The translations under genes and the position numbers were made by a program. Source: CAXXOZ01 sp963676435 (GTDB lineage Bacteria; Bacillota; Clostridia; Lachnospirales; Lachnospiraceae). From it: 64,000 nucleotides of DNA. Below are positions 16,599-25,126 of this stretch, piece by piece. The stretch covers positions 45,862-109,861 of the forward strand of contig CAXXOZ010000003.1 of assembly GCA_963676435.2 (NCBI GenBank). The letters run 5' to 3'. The notes beneath the pieces were generated by a model. It saw only the letters and a list, made by a program, of their open reading frames with translations. It was not told the origin of the DNA and searched no databases. How positions within the stretch are numbered: the first letter of the stretch is position 1; each line of letters starts with the position of its first letter.

Positions 16599-17456
16599 AT
16601 GAAAGTAAAAATTGCAAAAAGTGCAGGCTTTTGTTTTGGGGTCAAAAGAGCAGTTGATAAGGTATATGAACAAATAGAAAACAACAAATCGCAAAAAACA
16701 ATATATACTTTCGGACCGATAATACATAATCAAGAAGTGGTGAAAGATTTAAACAAACATGGTGTGAAAGTTATAGAGGATGTAAGTGAAATAGATAAAG
16801 ATATGGAAGGTATCTTGATTATAAGATCTCATGGGGTTCCCAAAAGTGTATATGAAAAAGCAGAAAAAACAAATTTGGATATTATAGATGCAACATGTCC
16901 TTTTGTAAAAAAAATACATAATATTGTAGAAAAAGAAAGTAAAGAAGGTAGAGAAATAATTATTATAGGTGATGAGAAACATCCAGAAGTGGTAGGTATA
17001 ATGGGATGGTCAAAAACACCAGTTACAGTTATAGGAAATAAAGAACAGGCAGAAGAATTTGCTGGAGAAAATGAAAAAAAATATTGTTTAGTTTCACAAA
17101 CAACATTTAATCACAATAAATTCAAAGATATAGTTGAAATAATTATGAAAAAAGGTTATGATATACTTGATTTGAACACTATTTGTGACGCAACAAATAA
17201 TAGGCAAGAAGAGGCCAAAGAAATCGCAAAAGAGGTCGATACAATGATTGTCATAGGAGATGAAAAAAGTTCCAATACACAAAAATTGTACGAAATCTGT
17301 AAAGACATATGTAACAATACTTACTATATACAGACACTTGTTGACTTGGATTCCTGCAATCTGCAATCCACTAGTTGCGTAGGTATTACAGCAGGGGCAT
17401 CAACCCCAAACTATATTATTGAGGAGGTTCATACTAATGTCAGAACTAAGTTTTGA
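16599..17456 (+). CDS. ispH: 4-hydroxy-3-methylbut-2-enyl diphosphate reductase
   Basis: Last step of the MEP isoprenoid pathway: reduces HMBPP to IPP and DMAPP through a 4Fe-4S cluster. The three cluster cysteines are Cys12 (AGFCFGVKRAV), Cys99 (DATCPFVKK) and Cys195 (NTICDATNNRQEEA); HNQEV, RSHGVP and the C-terminal GITAGASTPNYIIEEV complete the family pattern. Length 285 aa, that of the free-standing enzyme. In many Clostridia this protein is fused to ribosomal protein S1; here it stops 20 bases inside the rpsA coding region in another frame. Confidence 0.96.
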   Translation: MKVKIAKSAGFCFGVKRAVDKVYEQIENNKSQKTIYTFGPIIHNQEVVKDLNKHGVKVIEDVSEIDKDMEGILIIRSHGVPKSVYEKAEKTNLDIIDATCPFVKKIHNIVEKESKEGREIIIIGDEKHPEVVGIMGWSKTPVTVIGNKEQAEEFAGENEKKYCLVSQTTFNHNKFKDIVEIIMKKGYDILDLNTICDATNNRQEEAKEIAKEVDTMIVIGDEKSSNTQKLYEICKDICNNTYYIQTLVDLDSCNLQSTSCVGITAGASTPNYIIEEVHTNVRTKF

Positions 17457-18540
17457 ACAAATGCTAGAAGAATCATTTAAAACAATACGTACAGGAGAGG
17501 TTGTAGAGGGCACTGTTATAAGTGTTAAAGAAGATGAAATTGTCTTGAATATAGGTTATAAATCTGACGGAATAATAACAAGAAATGAATATACAAACAC
17601 ACCTAATGTTGACTTAACAACCTGTGTTTCTGTAGGTGACAAGCTTGAAGCTAAGGTGCTAAAAGTTAATGATGGTGAAGGACAGGTATTATTAACACAT
17701 AAGAGAATTACAGCAGAAAAGGCAAGTAAAAGACTTGAAGAAGCATTTGAAAACAAGGAAGTATTAAAAGCAAAAGTAATACAGGTAATGTCAGGAGGAC
17801 TTAGTGTAATAATTGATGAAACTAAAGTTTTCATACCTGCAAGCCTTGTATCAGATGTATTTGAAAAAGATTTAAGTAAATATGAAAACCAGGAAATCGA
17901 ATTTGTTATAACAGAATTCAATCCAAAGAAAAGAAGAATTATTGGAGATAGAAAGCAATTACTTAAAAGTGCTAAAATGGATTTACAAAAAGAACTTTTA
18001 GAAAAATTCCAACCAGGAATGACAGTAGAAGGTGTAGTTAAAAATCTAACTGACTTCGGTGCATTTATTGATTTAGGTGGTATAGATGGACTTCTACATA
18101 TATCAGAAATGTCATGGGGTAGAATTGAAAGTCCTAAAAAAGCATTTAAAATTGGAGATAATGTTAAATCATTTATTAAAGAAATTAACGGAAATAAAAT
18201 TGCTTTAAGTCTTAAATTTAGTGATGAAAATCCTTGGGTAAAAGCAGAAGTAAATTATGCAGTTGGAAATGTTGTTAAAGGTAAAGTTGCTAGAATGACT
18301 GATTTTGGTGCTTTTATTGAACTAGAACCAGGTATTGATGCCTTATTACATGTTTCACAGATTTCTTTAGAGCATGTAGAAAAACCATCAGACAAGCTGA
18401 AAATTGGAGATGAAATCGAAGCTAAAGTAGTAGATTTTAATCTTGAAGGCAAAAAAATAAGTTTAAGCATAAAGGCTCTTGAAACAAATGAAGATATTCA
18501 AGAGGATAGTGTTTCAGAAGAATCAGAAAATAATGAATAA
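17437..18540 (+). CDS. rpsA: Small ribosomal subunit protein bS1 (S1-domain protein)
   Basis: RNA-binding S1-domain protein that helps mRNA onto the 30S subunit. From ATG 17437 it has 367 aa and four S1 motifs: GEVVEGTVISVKEDEI (about 19), LKAKVIQVMSGGLSVII, GMTVEGVVKNLTDFGAFID and GNVVKGKVARMTDFGAFIE, then an acidic tail. Four domains, not six, is usual in Firmicutes. An upstream in-frame start at 17419 exists, but the GAGGAGG at 17421-17427 lies inside that extension and positions the ATG at 17437. It overlaps the ispH end by 20 bases, so translation is probably coupled. Confidence 0.94.
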   Translation: MSELSFEQMLEESFKTIRTGEVVEGTVISVKEDEIVLNIGYKSDGIITRNEYTNTPNVDLTTCVSVGDKLEAKVLKVNDGEGQVLLTHKRITAEKASKRLEEAFENKEVLKAKVIQVMSGGLSVIIDETKVFIPASLVSDVFEKDLSKYENQEIEFVITEFNPKKRRIIGDRKQLLKSAKMDLQKELLEKFQPGMTVEGVVKNLTDFGAFIDLGGIDGLLHISEMSWGRIESPKKAFKIGDNVKSFIKEINGNKIALSLKFSDENPWVKAEVNYAVGNVVKGKVARMTDFGAFIELEPGIDALLHVSQISLEHVEKPSDKLKIGDEIEAKVVDFNLEGKKISLSIKALETNEDIQEDSVSEESENNE

Positions 18541-18577
18541 TCTTTTTAACTAAAACATAAATGGGAGGTTACTAGAG

Positions 18578-19360
18578 TTGACCTACGAAGAATTCAAAAC
18601 CCATATATATAAAATGACTGGAATCGATTTGAGTCTATACAAAGAAAGACAAATGCTAAGGCGTATTAATGCTATAGTAGCAAAATATAATTATAAAGAT
18701 TTTTCTGAGTATTTAAATTCAATAAAATCAAACAAGGTTATGTTTGAAGAGTTTATAAATTATTTAACTATAAATGTTTCGGAGTTTTATAGAAATCCAG
18801 AACAGTGGGAAGTACTTAAAAATGAGATATTTCCTGAACTAGTTAAAAGAAAAGGTGCTAATTTAAGAATATGGAGTGCTGCCTGTTCAACAGGTGACGA
18901 ACCATATTCTTTGGTTATGACACTTTCAGATTTGATGCCTATTGAAAAAATTAATATTTACGCTACTGATATAGATGATACAATACTTCAAAAAGCAAAA
19001 GCTGGTCTTTATAATAAAAAAAGCCTTGAAGGACTTCCAAAGGAATATTTAGAAAAATATTTTTCAAAGGTTGGAGAAACAAACTACACAATTTCAGAAA
19101 AGGTGAAAAACAGGGTAGAATTTAAAAAGCATAATCTTTTAGAAGACCCTTATCCTAAAAATTTCGATTTAATCGTTTGTAGGAATGTACTTATATATTT
19201 TACTGAAGAAGCAAAGACAGGCATTTATAAAAGATTTAATAACTCTTTGAATGAGGATGGGATTTTATTTATTGGAAGTACAGAGCAAATTATTCAATGT
19301 AAAGAATATGGGTTTTTATCACCGAAATCATTTTTTTATAAAAAAACAAGAAATGTATGA
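18578..19360 (+). CDS. cheR: CheR-type protein-glutamate methyltransferase
   Basis: SAM-dependent methylation of glutamates in methyl-accepting chemotaxis receptors. The 260-aa protein has the N-terminal helical CheR domain (YEEFKTHIYKMTGIDLSLYKERQMLRRI), INVSEFYRNPEQWEVL at the start of the catalytic domain, the SAM-binding IWSAACSTGDEPYSLVM (about 100-116) and FDLIVCRNVLIYF. TTG start with GGGAGG 9 bases upstream. No other che gene is in the window; FliK- and FlhB-like genes lie 29 kb away and are not proof of motility. It could act on a local receptor elsewhere. Confidence 0.92.
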   Translation: MTYEEFKTHIYKMTGIDLSLYKERQMLRRINAIVAKYNYKDFSEYLNSIKSNKVMFEEFINYLTINVSEFYRNPEQWEVLKNEIFPELVKRKGANLRIWSAACSTGDEPYSLVMTLSDLMPIEKINIYATDIDDTILQKAKAGLYNKKSLEGLPKEYLEKYFSKVGETNYTISEKVKNRVEFKKHNLLEDPYPKNFDLIVCRNVLIYFTEEAKTGIYKRFNNSLNEDGILFIGSTEQIIQCKEYGFLSPKSFFYKKTRNV

Positions 19361-19384
19361 ATGCATGATATACATGCATTCATA
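19356..19384 (+). terminator. Hairpin after cheR, possible terminator
   Basis: A 12-bp perfect stem TATGAATGCATG / CATGCATTCATA with an ATATA loop. There is no T-run after it, so it may serve mRNA stability or be a weak terminator. Confidence 0.5.
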
Positions 19385-19418
19385 ATTCTATATAGGTATA
19401 AAGTTAGGAGTATTTAAA

Positions 19419-19985
19419 TTGAGAGTTATTGCTGGTAAGGCAAGAAGATTAAATTTAAAGACGATAGAAGGTAAAGACACTAGGCCAACAACAGATAGAG
19501 TAAAAGAAACACTTTTTAACATGATTAACAATGATTTAGAAGGTACCAACTTTTTGGATTTGTTTGCTGGAAGTGGAGCTATTGGTATAGAAGCCTTAAG
19601 TCGAGGAGCAAAAAAATGTACTTTTGTTGAAAATAATCCTAAAGCCACAAACTGTATAAAAGACAACTTAGAATTCACAAAATTATCTACTCAGGCAAAA
19701 GTATTAAAAAAAGATGTCCTATCTTCTATTGGAGATTTAGGTATAAATAATGAAGTGTTTGATATTATTTTTATGGATCCGCCATATAATAAAGGTTTAG
19801 AACGTGAAGCTTTAAAAGAAATAATAAAAGCAGGAATTATAAATAAAGATTCTTTAATTATAGTTGAAGCAGAAGTTAAAGATAATCTTGATGATATAAC
19901 TGATTTAGGATTTCTTATTACAAGAGAAAAAATATATAAAACAAATAAACATGTTTTTATATGTTTGAATCAGGAGGAGTTATGA
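19419..19985 (+). CDS. rsmD: 16S rRNA (guanine966-N2)-methyltransferase
   Basis: Methylates G966 of 16S rRNA. 188 aa, with the usual RVIAGKARRLNLKT N terminus, DTRPTTDRVKETLFNM, the SAM motif LDLFAGSGAIGIEALSRGA and the amino-methyltransferase motif IFMDPPYNKG (DPPY). TTG start with AGGAG 8 bases before it. The stop overlaps the coaD start codon as ATGA, and the rsmD-coaD pair is a conserved bacterial arrangement. Confidence 0.95.
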   Translation: MRVIAGKARRLNLKTIEGKDTRPTTDRVKETLFNMINNDLEGTNFLDLFAGSGAIGIEALSRGAKKCTFVENNPKATNCIKDNLEFTKLSTQAKVLKKDVLSSIGDLGINNEVFDIIFMDPPYNKGLEREALKEIIKAGIINKDSLIIVEAEVKDNLDDITDLGFLITREKIYKTNKHVFICLNQEEL

Positions 19986-20461
19986 TAAGAGCTTTATATC
20001 CGGGAAGTTTTGACCCTATTACATTTGGACATTTGGATGTTATAGAGCGTTCTTCAAAAATTACTGAAGAATTAATTGTTGGAGTATTAGAAAATCCATC
20101 AAAATCATCTCTTTTTACAAAAGAAGAAAGAGTTGAAATGATTAAAGAAGTTACTTCTCATATTAAGAATATAAAAATTGAATCATTCGAAGGACTGTTA
20201 GTGGACTTCGCTCATAAAAAACAAGCGAATATTGTGATAAGAGGTTTAAGGGCTGTTACAGATTTCGAATATGAATTGCAAATATCTCAAACAAATCGTA
20301 TAATTAACGGAGGAGTAGATACTGTTTTCCTTACTACAAGTCTTGAATATGCTTATTTAAGTTCTAGTACGGTTAAGGAAGTTGCAATGTTCGGAGGAGA
20401 CATATCAAAATTTGTTCCTGAACCTGTTGTTGAAAGAGTGTATTCTAAACTAAGAAGCTAA
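19982..20461 (+). CDS. coaD: Phosphopantetheine adenylyltransferase
   Basis: Transfers AMP from ATP to 4'-phosphopantetheine, the penultimate step of coenzyme A synthesis. From ATG 19982 (CAGGAGGAG just upstream) the protein has 159 aa: ALYPGSFDPITFGHLDVIERSS holds the T/HxGH nucleotide site, followed by VIRGLRAVTDFEYELQ and the C-terminal EYAYLSSSTVKEVA. An in-frame upstream start at 19961 would add seven residues but lies before the ribosome site. Coupled to rsmD by a 4-base overlap. Confidence 0.96.
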   Translation: MIRALYPGSFDPITFGHLDVIERSSKITEELIVGVLENPSKSSLFTKEERVEMIKEVTSHIKNIKIESFEGLLVDFAHKKQANIVIRGLRAVTDFEYELQISQTNRIINGGVDTVFLTTSLEYAYLSSSTVKEVAMFGGDISKFVPEPVVERVYSKLRS

Positions 20462-20479
20462 AATGGGGAGGAGGTAAAT

Positions 20480-21121
20480 ATGAATAAAATTGAGCAAATT
20501 ATTGCAGAAATTGAAGAATATGTTGATAATTGTAAATTTCAAAACTTTTCTAGTACAAAAATCATTGTAAACAAAGAAGAGATAGAAGAATTACTTGCTG
20601 AATTGAGAATGAAAATTCCTGATGAGATTGTCAAGTATAAAAAAATAATTTCTAATACAGATGCAATTATTGATGATGCAAAACAAAAAGCAGATGCAAT
20701 TATTTATAAAGCAAATAAATTAACTGAAGAGTTAGTAAGTGAACATGAAATTATGCAGCAAGCATACTCTCAAGCTAATGATGTTATTATGAATGCAACT
20801 GAAAAAGCGAGAGAAATACTTGATAATGCAACTATTGATGCAAATGATATAAGAATGAGCGCTATGGCATATACCGACAGTATACTTTTTGACATCGAAA
20901 AAATATTATCATACTCCATAGAAAATATTGATTCAAGATATGAAAGCCTTAAAAAATCTTTGATTGATAACCTAAACTTAGTTGTGACTAATAGGAATGA
21001 GCTTAGTCCTAAAGAAGAAAATGAGGAATTAAGCATTAATCAGGATGATAATGAAATAGATAAATTGGAAAGTAATGAACAACAGGAATATGATGAGTAT
21101 TCAGTTGAAAATGATTTCTAA
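20480..21121 (+). CDS. Coiled-coil protein of unknown function (ATPase b/H-subunit-like)
   Basis: A soluble, highly charged 213-aa protein, predicted mostly helical. The N terminus (1-50) is a short acidic region; residues about 60-125 contain alanine-rich heptads (DAKQKADAIIYKANKLTEELV, NATEKAREILDNATIDAND in pieces) resembling the stalk of ATP synthase b or V-ATPase H subunits and DivIVA-like proteins. The last 40 residues are Glu/Asn/Asp rich. Homologues sit just after coaD in many Clostridia, usually labelled ATPase or hypothetical; no membrane helix or nucleotide motif is present. It ends its operon. Confidence 0.7.
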   Translation: MNKIEQIIAEIEEYVDNCKFQNFSSTKIIVNKEEIEELLAELRMKIPDEIVKYKKIISNTDAIIDDAKQKADAIIYKANKLTEELVSEHEIMQQAYSQANDVIMNATEKAREILDNATIDANDIRMSAMAYTDSILFDIEKILSYSIENIDSRYESLKKSLIDNLNLVVTNRNELSPKEENEELSINQDDNEIDKLESNEQQEYDEYSVENDF

Positions 21122-21125
21122 ATAT

Positions 21126-21165
21126 AACGTCAGGTGAAAATCATTATTAAAACCTGGCGTTTTTT
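21126..21165 (+). terminator. Terminator after the coiled-coil gene
   Basis: AACGTCAGGT / ACCTGGCGTT, 10 bp with one wobble, then six T. Loop of about 17 bases. Confidence 0.88.
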
Positions 21166-21206
21166 ACATTATATACTTTTTATATTAAACAGGAGAAACA
21201 TTTGTT

Positions 21207-22655
21207 ATGGAAAATAAGCTTGGAAACATAGAACCTAAAAATGTTCTTGGTTTTTTTGAAAAAATTTGTGAAATACCTCATGGTTCTGGAAATGAAAAAT
21301 CACTAAGTGATTTTTGCAAAGAATTTGCTATTGAAAGGAATTTGAAATTTTTTCAGGATCAATATAGTAATATAATAATAATTAAAGAAGCAACAAAAGG
21401 TAAGGAGTTATCTGAGACAGTAATTCTTCAAGCACATTTGGATATGGTTAATGAAAAAACTATTACTTCAAACCATGATTTTGAAAAGGACTCATTAAAA
21501 CTACTTGTCAAAGATGATTATATTTTTGCAGACCAAACAACCCTAGGAGCAGATAATGGAATAGGGGTTGCCTATGCATTGGCTATTTTAGATTCTGATG
21601 AAATTGAACATCCAAGAATTGAAGTCATATTTACCGTAGAAGAAGAAATTGGTATGATGGGAGCAAAAAACATTGATTTATCTGGATTAAAAGGTAAATT
21701 CATCATAAATATTGATTCTGAAGAAGAGGGAGTTTTAACTGTAGGATGTGCAGGCGGACTAAAATCAAAAGTAGAGTTTAAAATTCAAAGAGAAAAAATT
21801 TTTGGAAAAAAATATAATCTAATAATATCAGGGCTATCGGGTGGACATTCTGGAATTGAAATAGATAAAGAAAGAGCTAATGCAAATATTATTTTAGGAA
21901 GAGTTATTAATAAATTAAATACTGAATTTAATATTAAAATTGTAAATCTTTCAGGTGGAAGCAAAGATAATGCTATTCCAAGGGAAAGTCATGTAGAATT
22001 TATTTTAGCTGAAAATAAATATGATAATATAGTGAAATGTATTGAAAGTATTCAGGAAGAATTAAGAAAAGAATATATTAATTCTGATTCAGGGATTAGT
22101 ATTGATATAGAAAAACTCGAAGAAGGCGAACATGAGGCAATAGAAGCTAGTGATGCAGAAAAAATTATTACTTTTCTTATGATGGTACCTAATGGTGTTC
22201 AAAACATGAGTATGAAAATAAGTGGACTTGTAGAAACTTCTACAAATTTAGGAATTTTAAAAACAAGTGAAAAGTCTATAGAATTAATAATGGCTTTAAG
22301 AAGTTCGGTTAAACAAAGGAAAACAGCTTTGAGTGAAAAAATCGAATGCTTATCAAAATATTTAGGTGGAAAATACGAGGCAGGAGCTGAGTATCCAGAG
22401 TGGGACTTTAAATTAAATTCTAAACTACTTGATGTTATGAAAAACACATATAAAAATATGTATAATAAAATTCCAGAAGTTACGACAATTCATGCAGGTT
22501 TAGAGTGTGGATATTTTATTGAGAAAATCAAGAATACAGAAGCAGTTTCGATAGGTCCAAATATGTATGATATACATACAACAGAAGAAAGAATAAGTAT
22601 TTCTTCAATAAAAAGAACTTATGAATATATTTTAGAAGTATTGAAAAATATTTAA
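21207..22655 (+). CDS. pepD: Aminoacyl-histidine dipeptidase (PepD, M20C peptidase)
   Basis: Zinc dipeptidase that cleaves Xaa-His and other dipeptides in the cytoplasm. 482 aa; M20 metal ligands are visible in LQAHLDMVNEK, ADNGIGVAYALAILD, VEEEIGMMGAKNID, NIDSEEEGVL and the C-terminal HAGLECGYF. The inserted lid/dimerisation domain includes GLSGGHSGIEIDKERANA. The start follows AGGAGA at a rather long spacing. It begins a unit with the metallo-hydrolase gene 10 bases downstream. Confidence 0.93.
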   Translation: MENKLGNIEPKNVLGFFEKICEIPHGSGNEKSLSDFCKEFAIERNLKFFQDQYSNIIIIKEATKGKELSETVILQAHLDMVNEKTITSNHDFEKDSLKLLVKDDYIFADQTTLGADNGIGVAYALAILDSDEIEHPRIEVIFTVEEEIGMMGAKNIDLSGLKGKFIINIDSEEEGVLTVGCAGGLKSKVEFKIQREKIFGKKYNLIISGLSGGHSGIEIDKERANANIILGRVINKLNTEFNIKIVNLSGGSKDNAIPRESHVEFILAENKYDNIVKCIESIQEELRKEYINSDSGISIDIEKLEEGEHEAIEASDAEKIITFLMMVPNGVQNMSMKISGLVETSTNLGILKTSEKSIELIMALRSSVKQRKTALSEKIECLSKYLGGKYEAGAEYPEWDFKLNSKLLDVMKNTYKNMYNKIPEVTTIHAGLECGYFIEKIKNTEAVSIGPNMYDIHTTEERISISSIKRTYEYILEVLKNI

Positions 22656-22665
22656 TGGAGATAAG

Positions 22666-23463
22666 ATGAAAATTTCTAGTATAGCAAGTGGCAGCACAGG
22701 TAATTGTATATATCTTAACAGTAATAACACTAATATTATTATTGACGCAGGTATAAGTAAAAAGAGAATAGAAGAAGGCTTAAATAAAAATAATACAAGC
22801 CTAAGTGAAATTGATGCAATTTTTATAACCCATGAACATGTCGACCATATAAAAGGTCTAGGCGTAGTATCTAGAAAATATAATATTCCAATGTATGGAA
22901 CAAAACAAACACTGTTTGCAGTTAAAAAATCCACATCGCTGGGAACTATAGATGAAGAACTTTTTAATTTTATAGAACCAGATGAGTTCTTTATTTTGAA
23001 AGATATGAAAATCAAGCCATTTAGAACTTCTCATGATGCAGCTAATCCAGTAGCTTATAGAGTAGAGGATTCTAAAAAATCTGTTGCAGTTGTTACTGAC
23101 CTAGGAAAATATGATGATTATATTATTTCTAATTTAAAAGGATTAGATACAATATTTATTGAGGCTAATCATGATGTTAATATGTTGCATGTAGGAACAT
23201 ATCCATATTATATTAAGCAGAGAATTTTAAGTGAAATTGGACATTTATCAAATGAGCTTTCAGGAAAACTTTTATGTGAGTTATTACATGATGGGTTGAA
23301 AAATATTATACTAGGGCATATTAGTAAAGAAAATAATTATGAAGCTTTAGCTTATGAAACAGTAAAGTCAGAAATAAGCATAGGTGAAAATAAATATAAA
23401 GGGGAAGATTTCCCAATATTTACAGCAAAATACAATGAAGTTACAAGCGCTATAGAATTTTAG
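22666..23463 (+). CDS. MBL-fold metallo-hydrolase, WalJ/YycJ-like
   Basis: A 265-aa metallo-beta-lactamase-fold protein. The signature metal motif is THEHVDHIKGLG (about 58-69), with TSHDAANPVAYRV, VTDLGKYDD, EANHDVNMLHVGTYPYYIKQRI and LGHISKENN completing the active site. This pattern is that of YycJ/WalJ, linked in Bacillus to the WalKR cell-wall system and proposed to be an exonuclease. walKR is not present here, so context does not settle the role. Confidence 0.85.
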   Translation: MKISSIASGSTGNCIYLNSNNTNIIIDAGISKKRIEEGLNKNNTSLSEIDAIFITHEHVDHIKGLGVVSRKYNIPMYGTKQTLFAVKKSTSLGTIDEELFNFIEPDEFFILKDMKIKPFRTSHDAANPVAYRVEDSKKSVAVVTDLGKYDDYIISNLKGLDTIFIEANHDVNMLHVGTYPYYIKQRILSEIGHLSNELSGKLLCELLHDGLKNIILGHISKENNYEALAYETVKSEISIGENKYKGEDFPIFTAKYNEVTSAIEF

Positions 23464-23476
23464 AAAGAGGTAAACT

Positions 23477-23749
23477 ATGAAAAAAACAATAATAACAGTT
23501 GTAGGAAAAGATAAAGTAGGAATAATAGCAAAAATATGTACTTATCTTTCAGCTAATGAGGTGAATGTGCTAGATATTTCTCAAACTATTGTACAAGACT
23601 ATTTTAATATGATGATGATTGCTGACGCAAATGGTTCTAGTAAGTCAATTGGAGATTTATCGGATGAGTTAAATATGCTTGGTGAAGAAATAGGTGTTCA
23701 AATTAAAATGCAGAAAGAAGATATTTTTAATACAATGCACAGAGTGTAG
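23477..23749 (+). CDS. ACT domain-containing protein (UPF0237)
   Basis: A 90-aa stand-alone ACT domain, the small-ligand (usually amino acid) sensor fold: TVVGKDKVGIIAKICTYLSANEVNVLDISQTIV matches the GcvR/UPF0237 type in two strands and a helix. It precedes the DUF711 gene by 12 bases; this pairing is widely conserved in Firmicutes, so the two probably act together. The ligand is unknown. Confidence 0.88.
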   Translation: MKKTIITVVGKDKVGIIAKICTYLSANEVNVLDISQTIVQDYFNMMMIADANGSSKSIGDLSDELNMLGEEIGVQIKMQKEDIFNTMHRV

Positions 23750-23761
23750 CTGGAGGTATGG

Positions 23762-25126
23762 ATGATTAATATATTTGAAGTTAATGAAACAAATAAAATG
23801 ATAGAGCAGGAAAACCTTGATGTAAGAACTATAACAATGGGTATAAGTTTGCTTGACTGCATATCAGATGATTTAGAAAAATTATGTAATAATATTTACA
23901 ATAAAATTATTAAAAAAGCAAAAAATCTTGTATCAACAGGAGATGAAATAGGTAAAGAATTTGGGATCCCAATTGTTAATAAAAGAATATCAATCACACC
24001 AATTGCTTTAGTTGGTGCCTCAGCCTGTAAAACATCAAAAGATTTTGTGGAGTTGGCGAAAACATTAGATAAGGCGGCAAAGGAAGTAGGGGTGAATTTT
24101 ATAGGTGGTTATTCTGCATTAGTTTCAAAAGGAATGTCTAAAGCAGAAGAAACCATGATAAGATCTATTCCAGAAGCTCTTTCAACAACAGAAAGAGTTT
24201 GTAGTTCTGTAAATATCGGTTCCACAAAAACTGGTTTAAACATGGACGCAGTAAGATTAATGGGCGATATTATTTTGGAAACAGCTAATTTGACAAAAGA
24301 AACGGACTCTCTTGGTTGTGCTAAGCTTGTGGTGTTTTGTAATGCTCCTGATGATAATCCTTTTATGGCAGGTGCATTCCATGGTGTTACAGAGTCTGAT
24401 GCTATTATTAATGTTGGAGTAAGTGGTCCAGGAGTTGTAAAAAATGCTCTTGAAAAGGTTAGAGGTAAAGACTTTGGAGAGATATGTGAGATGATAAAAA
24501 AGACAGCTTTTAAAGTTACCAGAGTAGGACAGCTTGTGGCTTTTGAGGCTTCAAAAAGATTAGATGTTCCGTTTGGTATTGTTGATTTATCATTAGCTCC
24601 AACACCTGCTGTGGGTGATTCTGTTGCAGAAATTCTTGAAGAAATGGGTCTTGAAAGAGTAGGAGCACCAGGTACAACAGCAGCTTTAGCATTACTTAAT
24701 GATCAGGTTAAAAAAGGAGGAGTAATGGCATCTTCATATGTTGGTGGCTTGAGCGGTGCATTTATTCCTGTGAGTGAGGATCAGGGAATGATAGATGCAG
24801 TAAACGAAGGTGCACTTACATTAGAAAAATTAGAAGCAATGACTTGTGTTTGTTCTGTTGGTTTAGATATGATTGCTATTCCTGGAGATACTAAAGCTAC
24901 AACTTTAGCTGGAATAATTGCTGACGAAGCAGCAATAGGAATGATTAATCAAAAAACCACTGCGGTAAGATTGATTCCAGTAGTTGGTAAGAATGTTGGA
25001 GAAGTGGCGCATTTTGGTGGGCTTTTAGGATATGCACCAATAATGCCTGTTAATAATTTTTCATGTGACGGATTTGTTAATAGGGGTGGAAGAATACCAG
25101 CACCTATCCATAGCTTTAAGAATTAA
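23762..25126 (+). CDS. PFL family protein, DUF711 (UPF0210)
   Basis: A 454-aa member of the UPF0210/DUF711 family with a pyruvate-formate-lyase-like barrel. Family features: NLDVRTITMGISLLDCI at the N terminus, FIGGYSALVSKGM, FCNAPDDNPFMAGAFHGV, and the glycine-rich LAPTPAVGDSVAEILEEMG. No glycyl-radical loop (RVxGY) is present, so it is not a classical PFL enzyme. Biochemical function is not established. GGAGG 5 bases upstream of the ATG. The last 11 bases overlap the convergent tmcAL gene. Confidence 0.88.
   Translation: MINIFEVNETNKMIEQENLDVRTITMGISLLDCISDDLEKLCNNIYNKIIKKAKNLVSTGDEIGKEFGIPIVNKRISITPIALVGASACKTSKDFVELAKTLDKAAKEVGVNFIGGYSALVSKGMSKAEETMIRSIPEALSTTERVCSSVNIGSTKTGLNMDAVRLMGDIILETANLTKETDSLGCAKLVVFCNAPDDNPFMAGAFHGVTESDAIINVGVSGPGVVKNALEKVRGKDFGEICEMIKKTAFKVTRVGQLVAFEASKRLDVPFGIVDLSLAPTPAVGDSVAEILEEMGLERVGAPGTTAALALLNDQVKKGGVMASSYVGGLSGAFIPVSEDQGMIDAVNEGALTLEKLEAMTCVCSVGLDMIAIPGDTKATTLAGIIADEAAIGMINQKTTAVRLIPVVGKNVGEVAHFGGLLGYAPIMPVNNFSCDGFVNRGGRIPAPIHSFKN

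Noticed and set aside
18578..19360. Evidence for a chemotaxis operon
   Set aside because: cheR stands alone among housekeeping genes; no receptor, cheA or cheY nearby.
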